The position numbers and the translations under genes were made by a program. From Allorhodopirellula heiligendammensis (GTDB lineage: Bacteria > Planctomycetota > Planctomycetia > Pirellulales > Pirellulaceae), in contig NZ_SJPU01000001.1 of assembly GCF_007860105.1 (NCBI RefSeq), positions 1,830,915 to 1,894,914 of the forward strand: a DNA stretch of 64,000 nucleotides, written 5' to 3'. Of the stretch, positions 8,757 through 17,715 are shown in pieces. Within the stretch, counting starts at the first letter, position 1, and every line of letters begins with the position of its first letter. Under the pieces are notes generated by a model that worked only from the letters and a program-made list of their open reading frames with translations, did no database searches and was not told where the DNA came from.

Positions 8757-9220
8757 AAGCCCCGCATCGCCGCGACGCCAATGACAACGAACCGGGGATG
8801 ACGTCGATGATCGATGTGGTCTTTCTCTTGCTCGTGTTCTTCGTTTGGACGAGCAGTTTTGATGAACCCGAGCGAGACATCGCCAGCCAAATCGCGATGC
8901 CCGCGAAAGCCGCTCAAGCGATTGCGATGGACGACGGCTCAGCGCCACCAGAATCGACACTGGATGACCAAGAACCACGCCGCGAAGAAGTGGTCGTCCG
9001 CATCCTCGCCGGGGCGGACGGGCTGCGGTACCAAATTGGCGCAGTCGAGGCTGCCACGCTCAGCGAGCTGATTTCTAAATTGCAACGAATCGCCTCGTTG
9101 CCGACCAGTCCCCTCCTGATCGTGGACCCCGATGACAGCGTCGACTTCGAGGACTGCATCGAAGTGTACGACCATGCGATCGGGTTTGGATTTCCGCGCG
9201 TGCTCTTTGCCGTTGATTGA
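8753..9220 (+). CDS. ExbD/TolR family biopolymer transport protein (second copy)
   Basis: 155 residues; its ATG overlaps the previous stop (ATGA). GMTSMIDVVFLLLVFFVWTS at about residues 15-34 carries the same helix with its conserved Asp, followed by an acidic linker (about 60-85) and a TolR-like periplasmic domain. The sequence differs substantially from the upstream copy, so this is not a recent duplication. Paired non-identical ExbD genes are common in planctomycetes and usually follow an ExbB gene, which is missing here. Confidence 0.9.
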   Translation: MKAPHRRDANDNEPGMTSMIDVVFLLLVFFVWTSSFDEPERDIASQIAMPAKAAQAIAMDDGSAPPESTLDDQEPRREEVVVRILAGADGLRYQIGAVEAATLSELISKLQRIASLPTSPLLIVDPDDSVDFEDCIEVYDHAIGFGFPRVLFAVD

Positions 9221-9339
9221 CGGGACAGGTTACACCTTCCGCCTCGGCAAACTTTGTCCCCCGAGCGGAACTATGGTACGATCCTCGTGACGCCGCCCGC
9301 ACATCGACCCGTAACGTATCTAGTACGAACAACATCCAA

Positions 9340-9825
9340 ATGCAAAAGGCAATCCTGTTCGCGTGTGCATTGTCGCCGGTCTTTGCGTTGATCGTGTCTC
9401 TCTGGCCACTTGAGCCAGTTGCGATCAGATTGTCCTGTGCCGTGTTTGCACTCATCTTCGCGCCCCTCATTCTTGTTTGCCGATCTCGTCGCAATGCGGT
9501 CATCGGTTTGGCGGCGATCGTCTTCTTGGTTTCGGTCGCTGTATCAAACTGGCCCATGCGAATGGCGTATGGCGTGTCTCGCCCCGCATTCGATCAGGTC
9601 GCCAGCCAGATTCGCAATGGAGATGCACCCCAGACACCCTGCACCATTGGCCTGTTTCGCATTCAGAAAGCCGAAGTCTATTACAACAACGTCGTCTGCC
9701 TGTGGACCGAAGACGATTCACGCGGCTCGACAGGATTTGTCCAGTGCGGTCCGGTAGACCCGCCATTCAATCTCTGGTCGCACGTGCCCCTGGACGAATC
9801 GTGGCAATTCATCGCTGAGGACTAG
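9340..9825 (+). CDS. small membrane protein of unknown function
   Basis: 161 residues if started at ATG 9340 (MQKAILFACALSP), which places a hydrophobic segment at the N-terminus; the frame is open upstream to 9217, where it would overlap the ExbD stop. About three membrane helices (residues 3-20, 25-42, 49-66) precede a soluble C-terminal domain with several Cys and Trp. No family recognised. It follows the ExbD pair on the same strand with a 119-bp gap, so it may or may not belong to that unit. Confidence 0.5.
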   Translation: MQKAILFACALSPVFALIVSLWPLEPVAIRLSCAVFALIFAPLILVCRSRRNAVIGLAAIVFLVSVAVSNWPMRMAYGVSRPAFDQVASQIRNGDAPQTPCTIGLFRIQKAEVYYNNVVCLWTEDDSRGSTGFVQCGPVDPPFNLWSHVPLDESWQFIAED

Positions 9826-9886
9826 CCTGCGGAGAGCCACGCCCAAGCATCAGGGACCAACGCCAACCTCTTCTTGAGTCAGGCAT

Positions 9887-9958
9887 GAGGACTGAGCCCG
9901 CCTCGAGTACTGAATCAACAGCGAGGACTAAGCCAGCCTCGAGGACTGAACCTGCATC
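9887..9958. repeat. 18-bp minisatellite, four copies
   Basis: Four degenerate 18-bp units (consensus gaggactgagccagcctc) run head to tail at 9887-9904, 9905-9922, 9923-9940 and 9941-9958, ending 9 bp from the polX stop codon. Confidence 0.85.
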
Positions 9959-9967
9959 ACGCTGTAT

Positions 9968-11692
9968 TCATGAATTCAATTGTTTTTCAAACGCCTCAAA
10001 ATCGAGTGTGTTGGCGACATCGCTCGCCGTCAGGCCACCCCGGCGGGCCTGGGTGATGCCGAACCGCATAACCGCAAGTCCGTCGACGTGGTGTGCGTCG
10101 GTATTGATCACGATGGGAATCCGCAGCCGTTTGGCAGCAGCCAGATGGATGTCATTGAGATCCAGTCGGGCGGGGTTGGCGTTGAGTTCGAGAAACTTGC
10201 CATGCTGCCGGGCCGCCTGCATGAGAGCATCCATGTCGACCTCGTAGGCTTCCCGCCGGTTGATCAACCGACCCGTGGGGTGAGCGACGCAGTCGACATG
10301 GGGATTTTCGATCGCCCCTAGAATGCGGTCGGTGATCTGATCTCGGGACTGTTTTTGTCCGAAATGCACACTCGCCAACACCCAGTCGGCTTGGCTGAGC
10401 ACTTCATCGGGCAAGTCCATCCCGCCCGCTTCCAAAATGTCACATTCGATGCCACGTAGAATCCTTAATCGCCCCTCGTACTCCGATTGAATCTCGCTCA
10501 CGATTTTCCATTGCTCGAGTAGCTGGTCACCCGAGAGCCCTCGCGCGACGCTGACTCGTTGGCTGTGGTCGGTGATCGCAATGTACTGCAGTCCTCGTTC
10601 AATCGCAGCATCGGCCATTTCACGGATCGTGTTCTGGCCATCGGTGGCGGACGTGTGCATGTGAAGATCGCCGCGGATATCCTCGAGTTTGATCAGTTCA
10701 GGCAGTTCATCTTTCTCGGCCCAGATGAACTCCTGCCGATCCTCTCGCAGCTCCGGTGCAATCACTGGCAGCCCGACTGCCGCATAAACTTCCTCTTCAG
10801 TGGCACCGGCGATGCGCGTCTCGTCGTCGATCTGAAAGACACCGTACTCGTTGATTTTCAATCCACGTTCTTTCGCGATTTTGCGGACGTGAATATTGTG
10901 TGCTTGACTGCCGGTGAAGTACTGCAGCGCCGCGCCAAATTGCTCGGCGTCGACCAACCGCATATCGACCTGGAACGCCTTGGCGAGTCGAATCGAGATT
11001 TTTGTATCCCCGCGAGCGATCGTGGAAACGCGTCCTGGGTAGGCTTCCAAGTAGTCCATCGCAGCCGAGCGATCCTCAGCCACGGCCAGCAGGTCGAGAT
11101 CACCGACGGTCTCGCGTCCGCGGCGATAGCTGCCCGCCCACTGCAGCTGCGAGATGCCATCGCAGCCCTGCATGTACATCCCGAGTTCGTAGGTAATATC
11201 GTCCGCCGCCGCCCAATAAATTCGCTCCGAGGCAGCTTTCGCGATGGCGAGCCCCGCCAGTATGGTGCTCTCGGTTTTCTTGCCAAAACCCTTGATCGTC
11301 GCGACCTTCCCCGCATGACAGGCTGCAGCGAGATCGTCGAGCGACTCCACACTCAGTTCCGCATGCAATTTACTCGCCTTCTTAGCCCCCAACCCTGGAA
11401 TGCGAGCCATTGCGATTACGATTTCGGGAACCGTCTGCCGCAACTCAGTCAGTTGCGGCAGCGAACCGGTTTCGAGGAGGACGGTAATTTTTTCAGCCAA
11501 AGTCTTGCCGATGCCCGCTAGAGCGGCAAGATCGCGTTCTGGGTCATCCGCGATTTGAGCGACCGGTTCATCAAGATCGCGAATCGCCCTCGCTCCGTTC
11601 TGATAGGCGCGGATGCGAAATGGATTCTCGCCGCGAAACTCGAGCAATTCGGCGAGCTCCTCAAATACTGCCGCGATCGCGGAATTGTCCAT
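9968..11692 (-). CDS. polX: DNA polymerase X family protein with PHP domain (PolX)
   Basis: 574 residues from ATG 11692 (MDNSAIAAVFEEL), the usual start for the family, with AGAGGA about 9 bases upstream. Order: helix-hairpin-helix 8-kDa domain (about 1-160, two HhH motifs LAGIGKTLAEKI and IPGLGAKKASKL), polymerase beta palm with GSYRRGRETVGDLDLL carrying the metal-binding Asp pair, then a C-terminal PHP phosphoesterase domain (about 335-574) with DLHMHTSATDG, AITDHS and NTDAHH metal ligands. Bacterial PolX enzymes fill short gaps in base-excision repair and the PHP domain provides 3'-5' exonuclease. All key motifs are intact. It diverges from the SprT-like gene. Confidence 0.95.
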   Translation of the reverse strand: MDNSAIAAVFEELAELLEFRGENPFRIRAYQNGARAIRDLDEPVAQIADDPERDLAALAGIGKTLAEKITVLLETGSLPQLTELRQTVPEIVIAMARIPGLGAKKASKLHAELSVESLDDLAAACHAGKVATIKGFGKKTESTILAGLAIAKAASERIYWAAADDITYELGMYMQGCDGISQLQWAGSYRRGRETVGDLDLLAVAEDRSAAMDYLEAYPGRVSTIARGDTKISIRLAKAFQVDMRLVDAEQFGAALQYFTGSQAHNIHVRKIAKERGLKINEYGVFQIDDETRIAGATEEEVYAAVGLPVIAPELREDRQEFIWAEKDELPELIKLEDIRGDLHMHTSATDGQNTIREMADAAIERGLQYIAITDHSQRVSVARGLSGDQLLEQWKIVSEIQSEYEGRLRILRGIECDILEAGGMDLPDEVLSQADWVLASVHFGQKQSRDQITDRILGAIENPHVDCVAHPTGRLINRREAYEVDMDALMQAARQHGKFLELNANPARLDLNDIHLAAAKRLRIPIVINTDAHHVDGLAVMRFGITQARRGGLTASDVANTLDFEAFEKQLNS

Positions 11693-11805
11693 CAGGGAAC
11701 GTCCTCTAAGGAAAGGGAGACTGAGCGTGTAAGAATCGGGTAGACTAGAGAGCCGAATCAAAGCATTCGAACAGGAAGGATAGGCTTCTCAATGGATTTT
11801 AACAC

Positions 11806-12753
11806 ATGACAGCAATTCCTCGTCGACGTCACAAGCGTCCTGTCGGTGGCCAAGTTTCAGAGGCGACAGGCAATTACGTTCACAATGCGGCCAGCCCCGC
11901 ATTACCGGCGCTGGCGGGACGGACATCAGTCACTGCGCCAGCGTGTCCACGGCGGCAATCAGCCGTCGTGAATCCCCGCGACCCGGCCGCGCTCACCGGA
12001 TTAGCAATTTGGCTTCGCCAGAATCAACCGAGTCGCGAAAAGATCCATGCGGAGCAAGCAAGAATCCATGCGGAGATGCTGCGACTGAGCCGCGCGATCG
12101 ATCGTCCCAATTTCCGCCGGGTCGGACGCGATGACCTGGTTCGACTGATTCACCTGATGGACGAAGCGTTCTTTGAATCACGTGTGCTGCCCGTCGCGAA
12201 AGCCGAAGGCCTCGACTTCAAATTCTCTTCACGAATGACCAGCGCCGCCGGCAAGCTGGTCACCCACTATCCCAATGGACACAAGAATGCTCCGAGGACG
12301 TTCGAACTGATTCTATCTTCAACGTTGCTCTTCCAGACTTTTGAAGACGTCAATCGTCCGGTGACAGTGACGGGACGGAAGTGCAATGATCGCTTGGAAG
12401 CGATGCAACGGGTCGCCGAGCACGAGATGACCCATTTAATCGAAATGCTGATCTGGAATACCGGCAATTGCTCCCAGTCTCGATTTCAAGGAATTGCCAA
12501 CGCGTTTTTCGCTCATACGGACTATCAGCACGACCTCATCACCCAGCGTGAACGAGCAGCTGCCAAATTCAATATTCGCGTGGGTGATACGGTCTACTTT
12601 CACAGCAATGGCTCCAAGGTCGTGGGGCGTGTCAATCGGATAACCCGCCGTGCGACCGTCTTGGTGAGCGACCCCAAAGGAGAAAAGTTCAGCGACGGGG
12701 GACGGTACACCCGCTGGTATGTGCCGCTAGAACAACTGCGTCCGATTTCCTAA
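11806..12753 (+). CDS. SprT-like zinc metallopeptidase family protein
   Basis: 315 residues. A basic, low-complexity N-terminus (1-60) precedes a SprT-like core (about 110-260) with HExxH at residues 206-210 (AEHEMTHLIE), and the beta strands before it (GKLVTH) fit the SprT fold. A C-terminal SH3/KOW-like part (about 265-310, VRVGDTVYFHSNG then VVGRVNRITRRATVLV) may bind nucleic acid. SprT relatives include DNA-protein crosslink proteases, so a DNA role beside polX is an attractive inference but is not shown. The start is uncertain; later in-frame starts near residue 90 are possible. Confidence 0.7.
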   Translation: MTAIPRRRHKRPVGGQVSEATGNYVHNAASPALPALAGRTSVTAPACPRRQSAVVNPRDPAALTGLAIWLRQNQPSREKIHAEQARIHAEMLRLSRAIDRPNFRRVGRDDLVRLIHLMDEAFFESRVLPVAKAEGLDFKFSSRMTSAAGKLVTHYPNGHKNAPRTFELILSSTLLFQTFEDVNRPVTVTGRKCNDRLEAMQRVAEHEMTHLIEMLIWNTGNCSQSRFQGIANAFFAHTDYQHDLITQRERAAAKFNIRVGDTVYFHSNGSKVVGRVNRITRRATVLVSDPKGEKFSDGGRYTRWYVPLEQLRPIS

Positions 12754-12930
12754 GGAACCCCTGTGCGTTGGACATGCTCAGTCCCCGCGAGCAGCCCCCA
12801 CGATCCCCGCCGCATCGACACCATGAGTTGCACCACCCGCCTTGTCAGCGGGGCGGTGAGTGTCCATGTCCATGAGGCACGTGTGCATCGCTCAAGCGTT
12901 GACCTGTCGCGAGGACACGATCAGTCGCCT

Positions 12931-12990
12931 GAGGCCATCATTTGCCTCAGGTCATCACTTGTCTGAGGTCATCACTTGCTTGAGGTCTCT
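12931..12990. repeat. 17-bp minisatellite overlapping a stop codon
   Basis: Units gaggccatcatttgcct, caggtcatcacttgtct and gaggtcatcacttgctt run head to tail from 12931 to 12981, and a partial fourth follows. The stop codon of the downstream minus-strand DUF1080 gene (12972-12974) lies inside the third unit, so repeat gain or loss could change that C-terminus. Confidence 0.8.
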
Positions 12991-13694
12991 GTCGGGAAGG
13001 ATTTATCCAGACGGCGAACGCGAATATTGCGATAGGCAACTTCGTCACCGTGATCCTGCAGACAGATGTGGCCGGAACCGGCAGCACCGAAACCGGGTAG
13101 CTTCCCGAACTTACTCTCGGCAAGTTTTTGATTCCAATCGTCGCTGCCAATTTTATAGGTAAAATATTCCACGCCGTTCACAACGTGCTGACAACCTTCT
13201 GGGGAGATCACGACGCGGAGTTTATTCCACTGACCCGCTGGCTTGGTAGCGTCCTTGTCGCTCGAATAGAACTGGTAAAGCCAGCCACACTTCTGGGGAT
13301 CATGTCCGGCGACGTTGTCCTGGATTTGGATCTCGGGGCCGGTGTGCCACGGTGGACCGTCTGTTTCGACGACGTGGTACATCACGCCACTGTTGCCGCC
13401 GGGGGAGATCTTAAATTCGAGTTCCAATTCAAACGCATTGAATTTTTCTCGTGTGATGATATCGCCGGCGCGTTTGGCAGTTTTCACGAGGGCTCCATCG
13501 ACAACTTGCCAACCACTGCCGAGATCGTCTTGCTTGTAGTTTCGCCACGCCGCAGTGGATTCACCGTCAAAAAGTGTTTCCCACTCTGACTCCGAAGCGG
13601 TCGCTGTATCGGGCTCGTCACCATTTGCCGTCAGCGGTAGCAAGGGAGGCATTACGAACAGCAGTAAAGTGAAAATAGTCCAAGGTCGTTTCAT
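12972..13694 (-). CDS. exported DUF1080 (3-keto-disaccharide hydrolase-like) protein
   Basis: 240 residues with a signal peptide (about 1-25, ending near TANGDEP) and a single DUF1080 domain: WETLFDGESTAAWRN at the start, SGVMYHVVE, GPEIQIQDN and the terminal VAYRNIRVRRL strand. The fold is a concanavalin-like beta sandwich; some family members hydrolyse 3-keto-glycosides, and planctomycetes encode many copies. Substrate cannot be read from sequence. The last codons and the stop fall in a 17-bp minisatellite. It lies 212 bp downstream of the histidine kinase gene; that gap holds a 6-bp hairpin at 13829-13846 without a T run. Confidence 0.85.
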   Translation of the reverse strand: MKRPWTIFTLLLFVMPPLLPLTANGDEPDTATASESEWETLFDGESTAAWRNYKQDDLGSGWQVVDGALVKTAKRAGDIITREKFNAFELELEFKISPGGNSGVMYHVVETDGPPWHTGPEIQIQDNVAGHDPQKCGWLYQFYSSDKDATKPAGQWNKLRVVISPEGCQHVVNGVEYFTYKIGSDDWNQKLAESKFGKLPGFGAAGSGHICLQDHGDEVAYRNIRVRRLDKSFPTETSSK

Positions 13695-13906
13695 GAAAGG
13701 TCTCTAGGGTGGAAAGGGGGTACGAGCTGAGGAGAGGCTCCACTGCCGCTAGCGTTTTGGCGCACCATGATCTCCCAGACTGCGGCATACCATGGGGCTG
13801 CATTCTACCGGCCATCGACGGGGCGGGCGGCCGGGGGGAACCGGCCCTCTCCGCGTCCTGAGGAGATGCGTCCTACGAGCGACGCGGTGTATTGTAGTCG
13901 ATCCGC

Positions 13907-16411
13907 CTACGTCGTGAGCAGCTCATCGACCGCATCGAGAACGCGAGCAGACTCACCTTGAAGAGATTCCAGCAGCCGCTGCGACTGGGCGGGATCGGCC
14001 AACCCTTGACTTCCCGCTTCCGCTTCAATTTCGCAGACAACCGACTGCAGTAAATTGGCACCGAGTAGGCTGCAGGCACCTTTGAGTGTGTGTGCATTGC
14101 GCCGGGCGGCGTCATGATCACCGGCGGCGATGTCTTTCTGCAGTTCGCCCACTAAACACTGGCACTCTTGACGGAAGACGGCGGCTAAACGCAGCACGCC
14201 CGAAACGCCACCGGGGATCCGTGAACGAGCAGAATCCAGATCCAAACATCCTGCATGGGCATCGCTCAGTGAGAGCTCTTTGCAAGCCAATGGGATGACG
14301 TCGTCCCCGTCACCAGACGATGCACTGCGGCAGGGATGGTCTCCGGCGGGCCCCGCATCGGTATCTTCGACCATCAACGCGGCGGGATGAATGGGATGGA
14401 TGCAAGCCAGAATTTCCTGGAGGCGACGACGACGGATCGGTTTCGTGAGGAACTCGTCCATTCCCGACTCCCGACACAGCCGAGCATCTTCGGCCATCGC
14501 AGCGGCGGTCAACGCGATAATGGGAATGTGATCGTCACTGCCCAGTTCTTGCTGGCGTATCGCGCGGGTGGCCGCAGGGCCATCCATGACCGGCATGTGC
14601 ATATCCATCAACACCAAGTCAAACGGCTCACTGCGCCATTTCACAAACGCTTCGCGGCCGTCACCGGCGATCGAACATTCGTGACCGAGAGACCGCAGCA
14701 GACCCGCAATCACGTGTTGGTTGGTAACACCGTCCTCCGCGACAAGGACCCGCAGTCGCTGCGTTGGCTGCGACTCCTGGACAACAAGATCGTCGTCTTG
14801 ATAGGCATCGTATTGAAACGCCGCATGGTCATCGGCGGTCGGCATGCGGAGATCAAAATAGAACTTGGTCCCGATGCCCACTTCACTTTCGAGTTGTAGT
14901 TTACCGCCCATCAATTCAACGAGTTGGCGGGTGATACTCAGCCCCAGTCCCGTCCCTCCAAAACGCCTCGTGGTCGACGCGTCCGCTTGCGTGAACGGCG
15001 CCAGTACCGCCGCCTGCTGCGCGGGTGGAATGCCGATGCCTGTATCGACAATACTGATGCGGAACGCGGCTGAAGAAGACACTGTTCCGGCCACGGGCGT
15101 TTCGCTCGTCGCAAGATCGCTCGCCTCTGCAGGTGTTAATCCCCGGACCTCAATGGTGACATTGCCACGATCGGTAAACTTGACCGCGTTGCCGATCAGG
15201 TTGACAAGAACTTGGCGGAGCCGTCCCGGATCGCCGATATAATGGTTGGGCAGGGACGCATCGCTCGTGTAATGAAGCTTGATCCCCTTCTCGGTGGCTT
15301 GGTACGTCAGTGTGGAGATGGCGGCTTGGATCTCGTATCCCAGTGAGAACACGATTGATTCCAGCTCCAGCTTACGGGCTTCAATCTTGGAGAAATCGAG
15401 AATGTCATTGAGCAGTCGCAGCAGTGAATCGGAGGAGCGACGAATCGTATCGACGTACTCGTGTTGGTCCTCACTGAGGGGCGTCTGAGCTAGCAGATCA
15501 GCCATGCCCACCATCGCATTCATGGGCGTCCGAATCTCGTGGCTCATATTGGCCAGGAACTCACTCTTGGCACGATTGGCTGCATCAGCCATGCGGACCG
15601 CTTCTTGGAGAGCGGCTTCGCTGCGTTTAAGCGCAGTGATGTCGCGAGAGATGCCGCACGTTCCCATGATCTCGCCGGTATCACTGCGGAGCGGCATCTT
15701 CGTCGTCAAGCACCACGTATCGTCTCGATCCGGCCAAGTTTCACGCTCCACGCGATCCACCAAGGCCTCTCCCGATTGGATGACACGATGTTCGTCATCG
15801 AGGGCTTGCTGAGCATGTTCGGGCGTAAACATATCAGCATCGGTCAGTCCCAGAATCGCTTCGTCATCGACGTAGCCGAACTTTTCCGCCATCGCGCCGC
15901 TGACGCGGAGGTAACGGCTCTCCAAATCTTTGAAATAGATTGAGTCCGGAATGGTTTCGAGGAGCGTCTTAAGCAGTGACTGTTCAAAGCGACTTTTCTC
16001 CTCCGCTTCGACCCGCGCCGTCACATCCCAAAACAGAACCTGCAACCCAATCAATCGACCGCTGGCGTCGTGAATTGGACTCTTCACTCGCTCAATCCAT
16101 CCGAGGCTACCATCCGCCATGCGGGTACGCTCCACGGTTTGACTGGAGCCACCTCCAGCGAGCACGACCCGATCGTCAGCAGAGTACTGTTGCGCGATTT
16201 CGGGCGGGAACAACTCGGCGTCCACCTTCCCCGCAACGTCCTCCCATCGCACTCCACGCCATTTTAGATAAGCGCTGTTGGCGAACACTCGCCGCCCATC
16301 ACAGGCTTTGATTAAGACGCTCAGCGGCAAACTATTCGCCAAAGCTCGGTAGGTAGCCGAGCTTTGAAACTCACGTTCCATGGGATCGCTCGCTGCGTCA
16401 GAGTCAGACAT
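13907..16411 (-). CDS. hybrid sensor histidine kinase (PAS-PAS-HisKA-HATPase-REC-Hpt)
   Basis: 834 residues without membrane segments, so a soluble sensor. Two PAS domains (about 20-135 and 145-262, the first GWIERVKSPIHD, the second GTCGISRDIT) precede HisKA with phospho-acceptor His291 (MSHEIRTPMN), a HATPase domain (about 390-520, with N, G1 VDTGIGIP and G2 GGTGLGLS boxes), a receiver (about 553-665, phospho-Asp603 in LMDMHMP, Lys657) and a C-terminal Hpt domain with His774 (AHTLKGAC). This is a full phosphorelay on one chain (His-Asp-His), so a final Asp partner is expected. The receiver-HATPase protein encoded directly upstream is an obvious candidate. Confidence 0.93.
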   Translation of the reverse strand: MSDSDAASDPMEREFQSSATYRALANSLPLSVLIKACDGRRVFANSAYLKWRGVRWEDVAGKVDAELFPPEIAQQYSADDRVVLAGGGSSQTVERTRMADGSLGWIERVKSPIHDASGRLIGLQVLFWDVTARVEAEEKSRFEQSLLKTLLETIPDSIYFKDLESRYLRVSGAMAEKFGYVDDEAILGLTDADMFTPEHAQQALDDEHRVIQSGEALVDRVERETWPDRDDTWCLTTKMPLRSDTGEIMGTCGISRDITALKRSEAALQEAVRMADAANRAKSEFLANMSHEIRTPMNAMVGMADLLAQTPLSEDQHEYVDTIRRSSDSLLRLLNDILDFSKIEARKLELESIVFSLGYEIQAAISTLTYQATEKGIKLHYTSDASLPNHYIGDPGRLRQVLVNLIGNAVKFTDRGNVTIEVRGLTPAEASDLATSETPVAGTVSSSAAFRISIVDTGIGIPPAQQAAVLAPFTQADASTTRRFGGTGLGLSITRQLVELMGGKLQLESEVGIGTKFYFDLRMPTADDHAAFQYDAYQDDDLVVQESQPTQRLRVLVAEDGVTNQHVIAGLLRSLGHECSIAGDGREAFVKWRSEPFDLVLMDMHMPVMDGPAATRAIRQQELGSDDHIPIIALTAAAMAEDARLCRESGMDEFLTKPIRRRRLQEILACIHPIHPAALMVEDTDAGPAGDHPCRSASSGDGDDVIPLACKELSLSDAHAGCLDLDSARSRIPGGVSGVLRLAAVFRQECQCLVGELQKDIAAGDHDAARRNAHTLKGACSLLGANLLQSVVCEIEAEAGSQGLADPAQSQRLLESLQGESARVLDAVDELLTT

Positions 16412-16629
16412 AACTTAGGACGACAAAAAAATTAAATTTACAATTGACGGACATGTTCTTCGAATCAGCCCGGTGAAAGACCACCGTGGAAACATGGGCG
16501 TCGGGCAGGGCTCGGAGGTCGTCGTCAACGCTGATAGGGGACGATGCGTGTTCATGATGAGTTCACCCCGCGCTGTGTTAATCCATTGGAAACGTTTCCT
16601 GACTGCGATCCTGGATCACGCCAGACCGA

Positions 16630-17547
16630 TCACACACGACAGCGTTTGACTAAGGTGACTTGGTTTCCTTTTTCATTGTAAACCAGTTCGTCGACAAAGC
16701 TGGTCATCAAAATGAAACCCTGGCCGTGAGGCGCCTCGCAATCTTCCGACAGGGACTTGGGATCAAACTGCCCTTTTTTCGGTACAGTCGTCGTGTCAAA
16801 TCCATCGCCCTGGTCGGTGACAATGACGCGAACTTGATCGGTCTGGGCGATGGCTTCGACGCGCACGGTACGATCGCAATAGGGCGACTCTTTGATTCGC
16901 TGTTGCATCGCAGGGCTCATCTCTCCATACCGTGCCAAATCGTGGTGGCTAGGGCACTGGTCCAAGGGGATCTGCAAGTTCCCATGCACCATGGCGTTGG
17001 CCACCGCATGTTCAACGGCCACGCCCAATCGGACCATGTCGATGCTCGGTAACAGCTCCATGCCTGAACTGACCTGCATAAGCAACCCGACCAGTGGCGA
17101 AATGAGCATGGGGTCGTTGGGCAACTCGAATATAAAAACGTTCTTGCGCAGCGTTGAAATCAACTTCGCATAACTGGCATCAGTACGGATCACCCCCAAC
17201 ACATCCACAATGGTATTGTTGAGCATCTCGTCGATGCGATTCTTTGGCACGTAACCGGCCGCCCCGAGCTGCAGGGCTTCGGCGGCCAATTCCTCACTGC
17301 CATGGCCGGTCACCAGGATGCTGGGTACGTGCGAAAAGTCGTCTCGCATCTGCTCGACCAACTGCAAACCATTGAGCTCCGGCATCTCAAGGTCGGTGAC
17401 GACAATGTCGAACGATCGACTGTGCAATTCCTCGAGTGCTAAGCGACCGTTCAAGGCGTGCCCCACGTCGTGATTGGCCGCTTCTAAGAGTATCCGGATT
17501 TGAGCCGCCTGGGTGGGACTGTCTTCGACGAGTAGGATCCTAGCCAT
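16630..17547 (-). CDS. response regulator with C-terminal RsbW-like HATPase domain
   Basis: 305 residues: an N-terminal receiver (1-120, Asp8/Asp9 pair and phospho-Asp52 in VVTDLEMP, Lys near 101 in VPKNRID) joined to a serine-kinase/anti-sigma type HATPase_c domain (about 160-305; N box VEHAVANAMVHGN, G1 VTDQGDGFD, then GQGFILM). Proteins of this build act in partner-switching control of sigma factors or of anti-sigma antagonists, not as DNA-binding regulators. It lies 218 bp upstream of the hybrid kinase on the same strand and could receive phosphate from that kinase's Hpt domain; the pairing is inferred from position. Confidence 0.88.
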   Translation of the reverse strand: MARILLVEDSPTQAAQIRILLEAANHDVGHALNGRLALEELHSRSFDIVVTDLEMPELNGLQLVEQMRDDFSHVPSILVTGHGSEELAAEALQLGAAGYVPKNRIDEMLNNTIVDVLGVIRTDASYAKLISTLRKNVFIFELPNDPMLISPLVGLLMQVSSGMELLPSIDMVRLGVAVEHAVANAMVHGNLQIPLDQCPSHHDLARYGEMSPAMQQRIKESPYCDRTVRVEAIAQTDQVRVIVTDQGDGFDTTTVPKKGQFDPKSLSEDCEAPHGQGFILMTSFVDELVYNEKGNQVTLVKRCRV

Positions 17548-17715
17548 GGTGTTCGTCCTTTTGTGATGAACTATTCGCGGGCAGCTAAGTACCTATCTGA
17601 AAACGGTCACCCCCTTTTCGGATAGGATCTTACTTCAAACAATATCGCGCCCCGGCGAGTAAAACCAGTAGCCGACGCCTATTCCCCCCCTTCCACTTGA
17701 CTGGATCGCTGAAAC

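Noticed and set aside
10559..11521. 320-codon plus-strand frame
   Set aside because: Antisense to polX.
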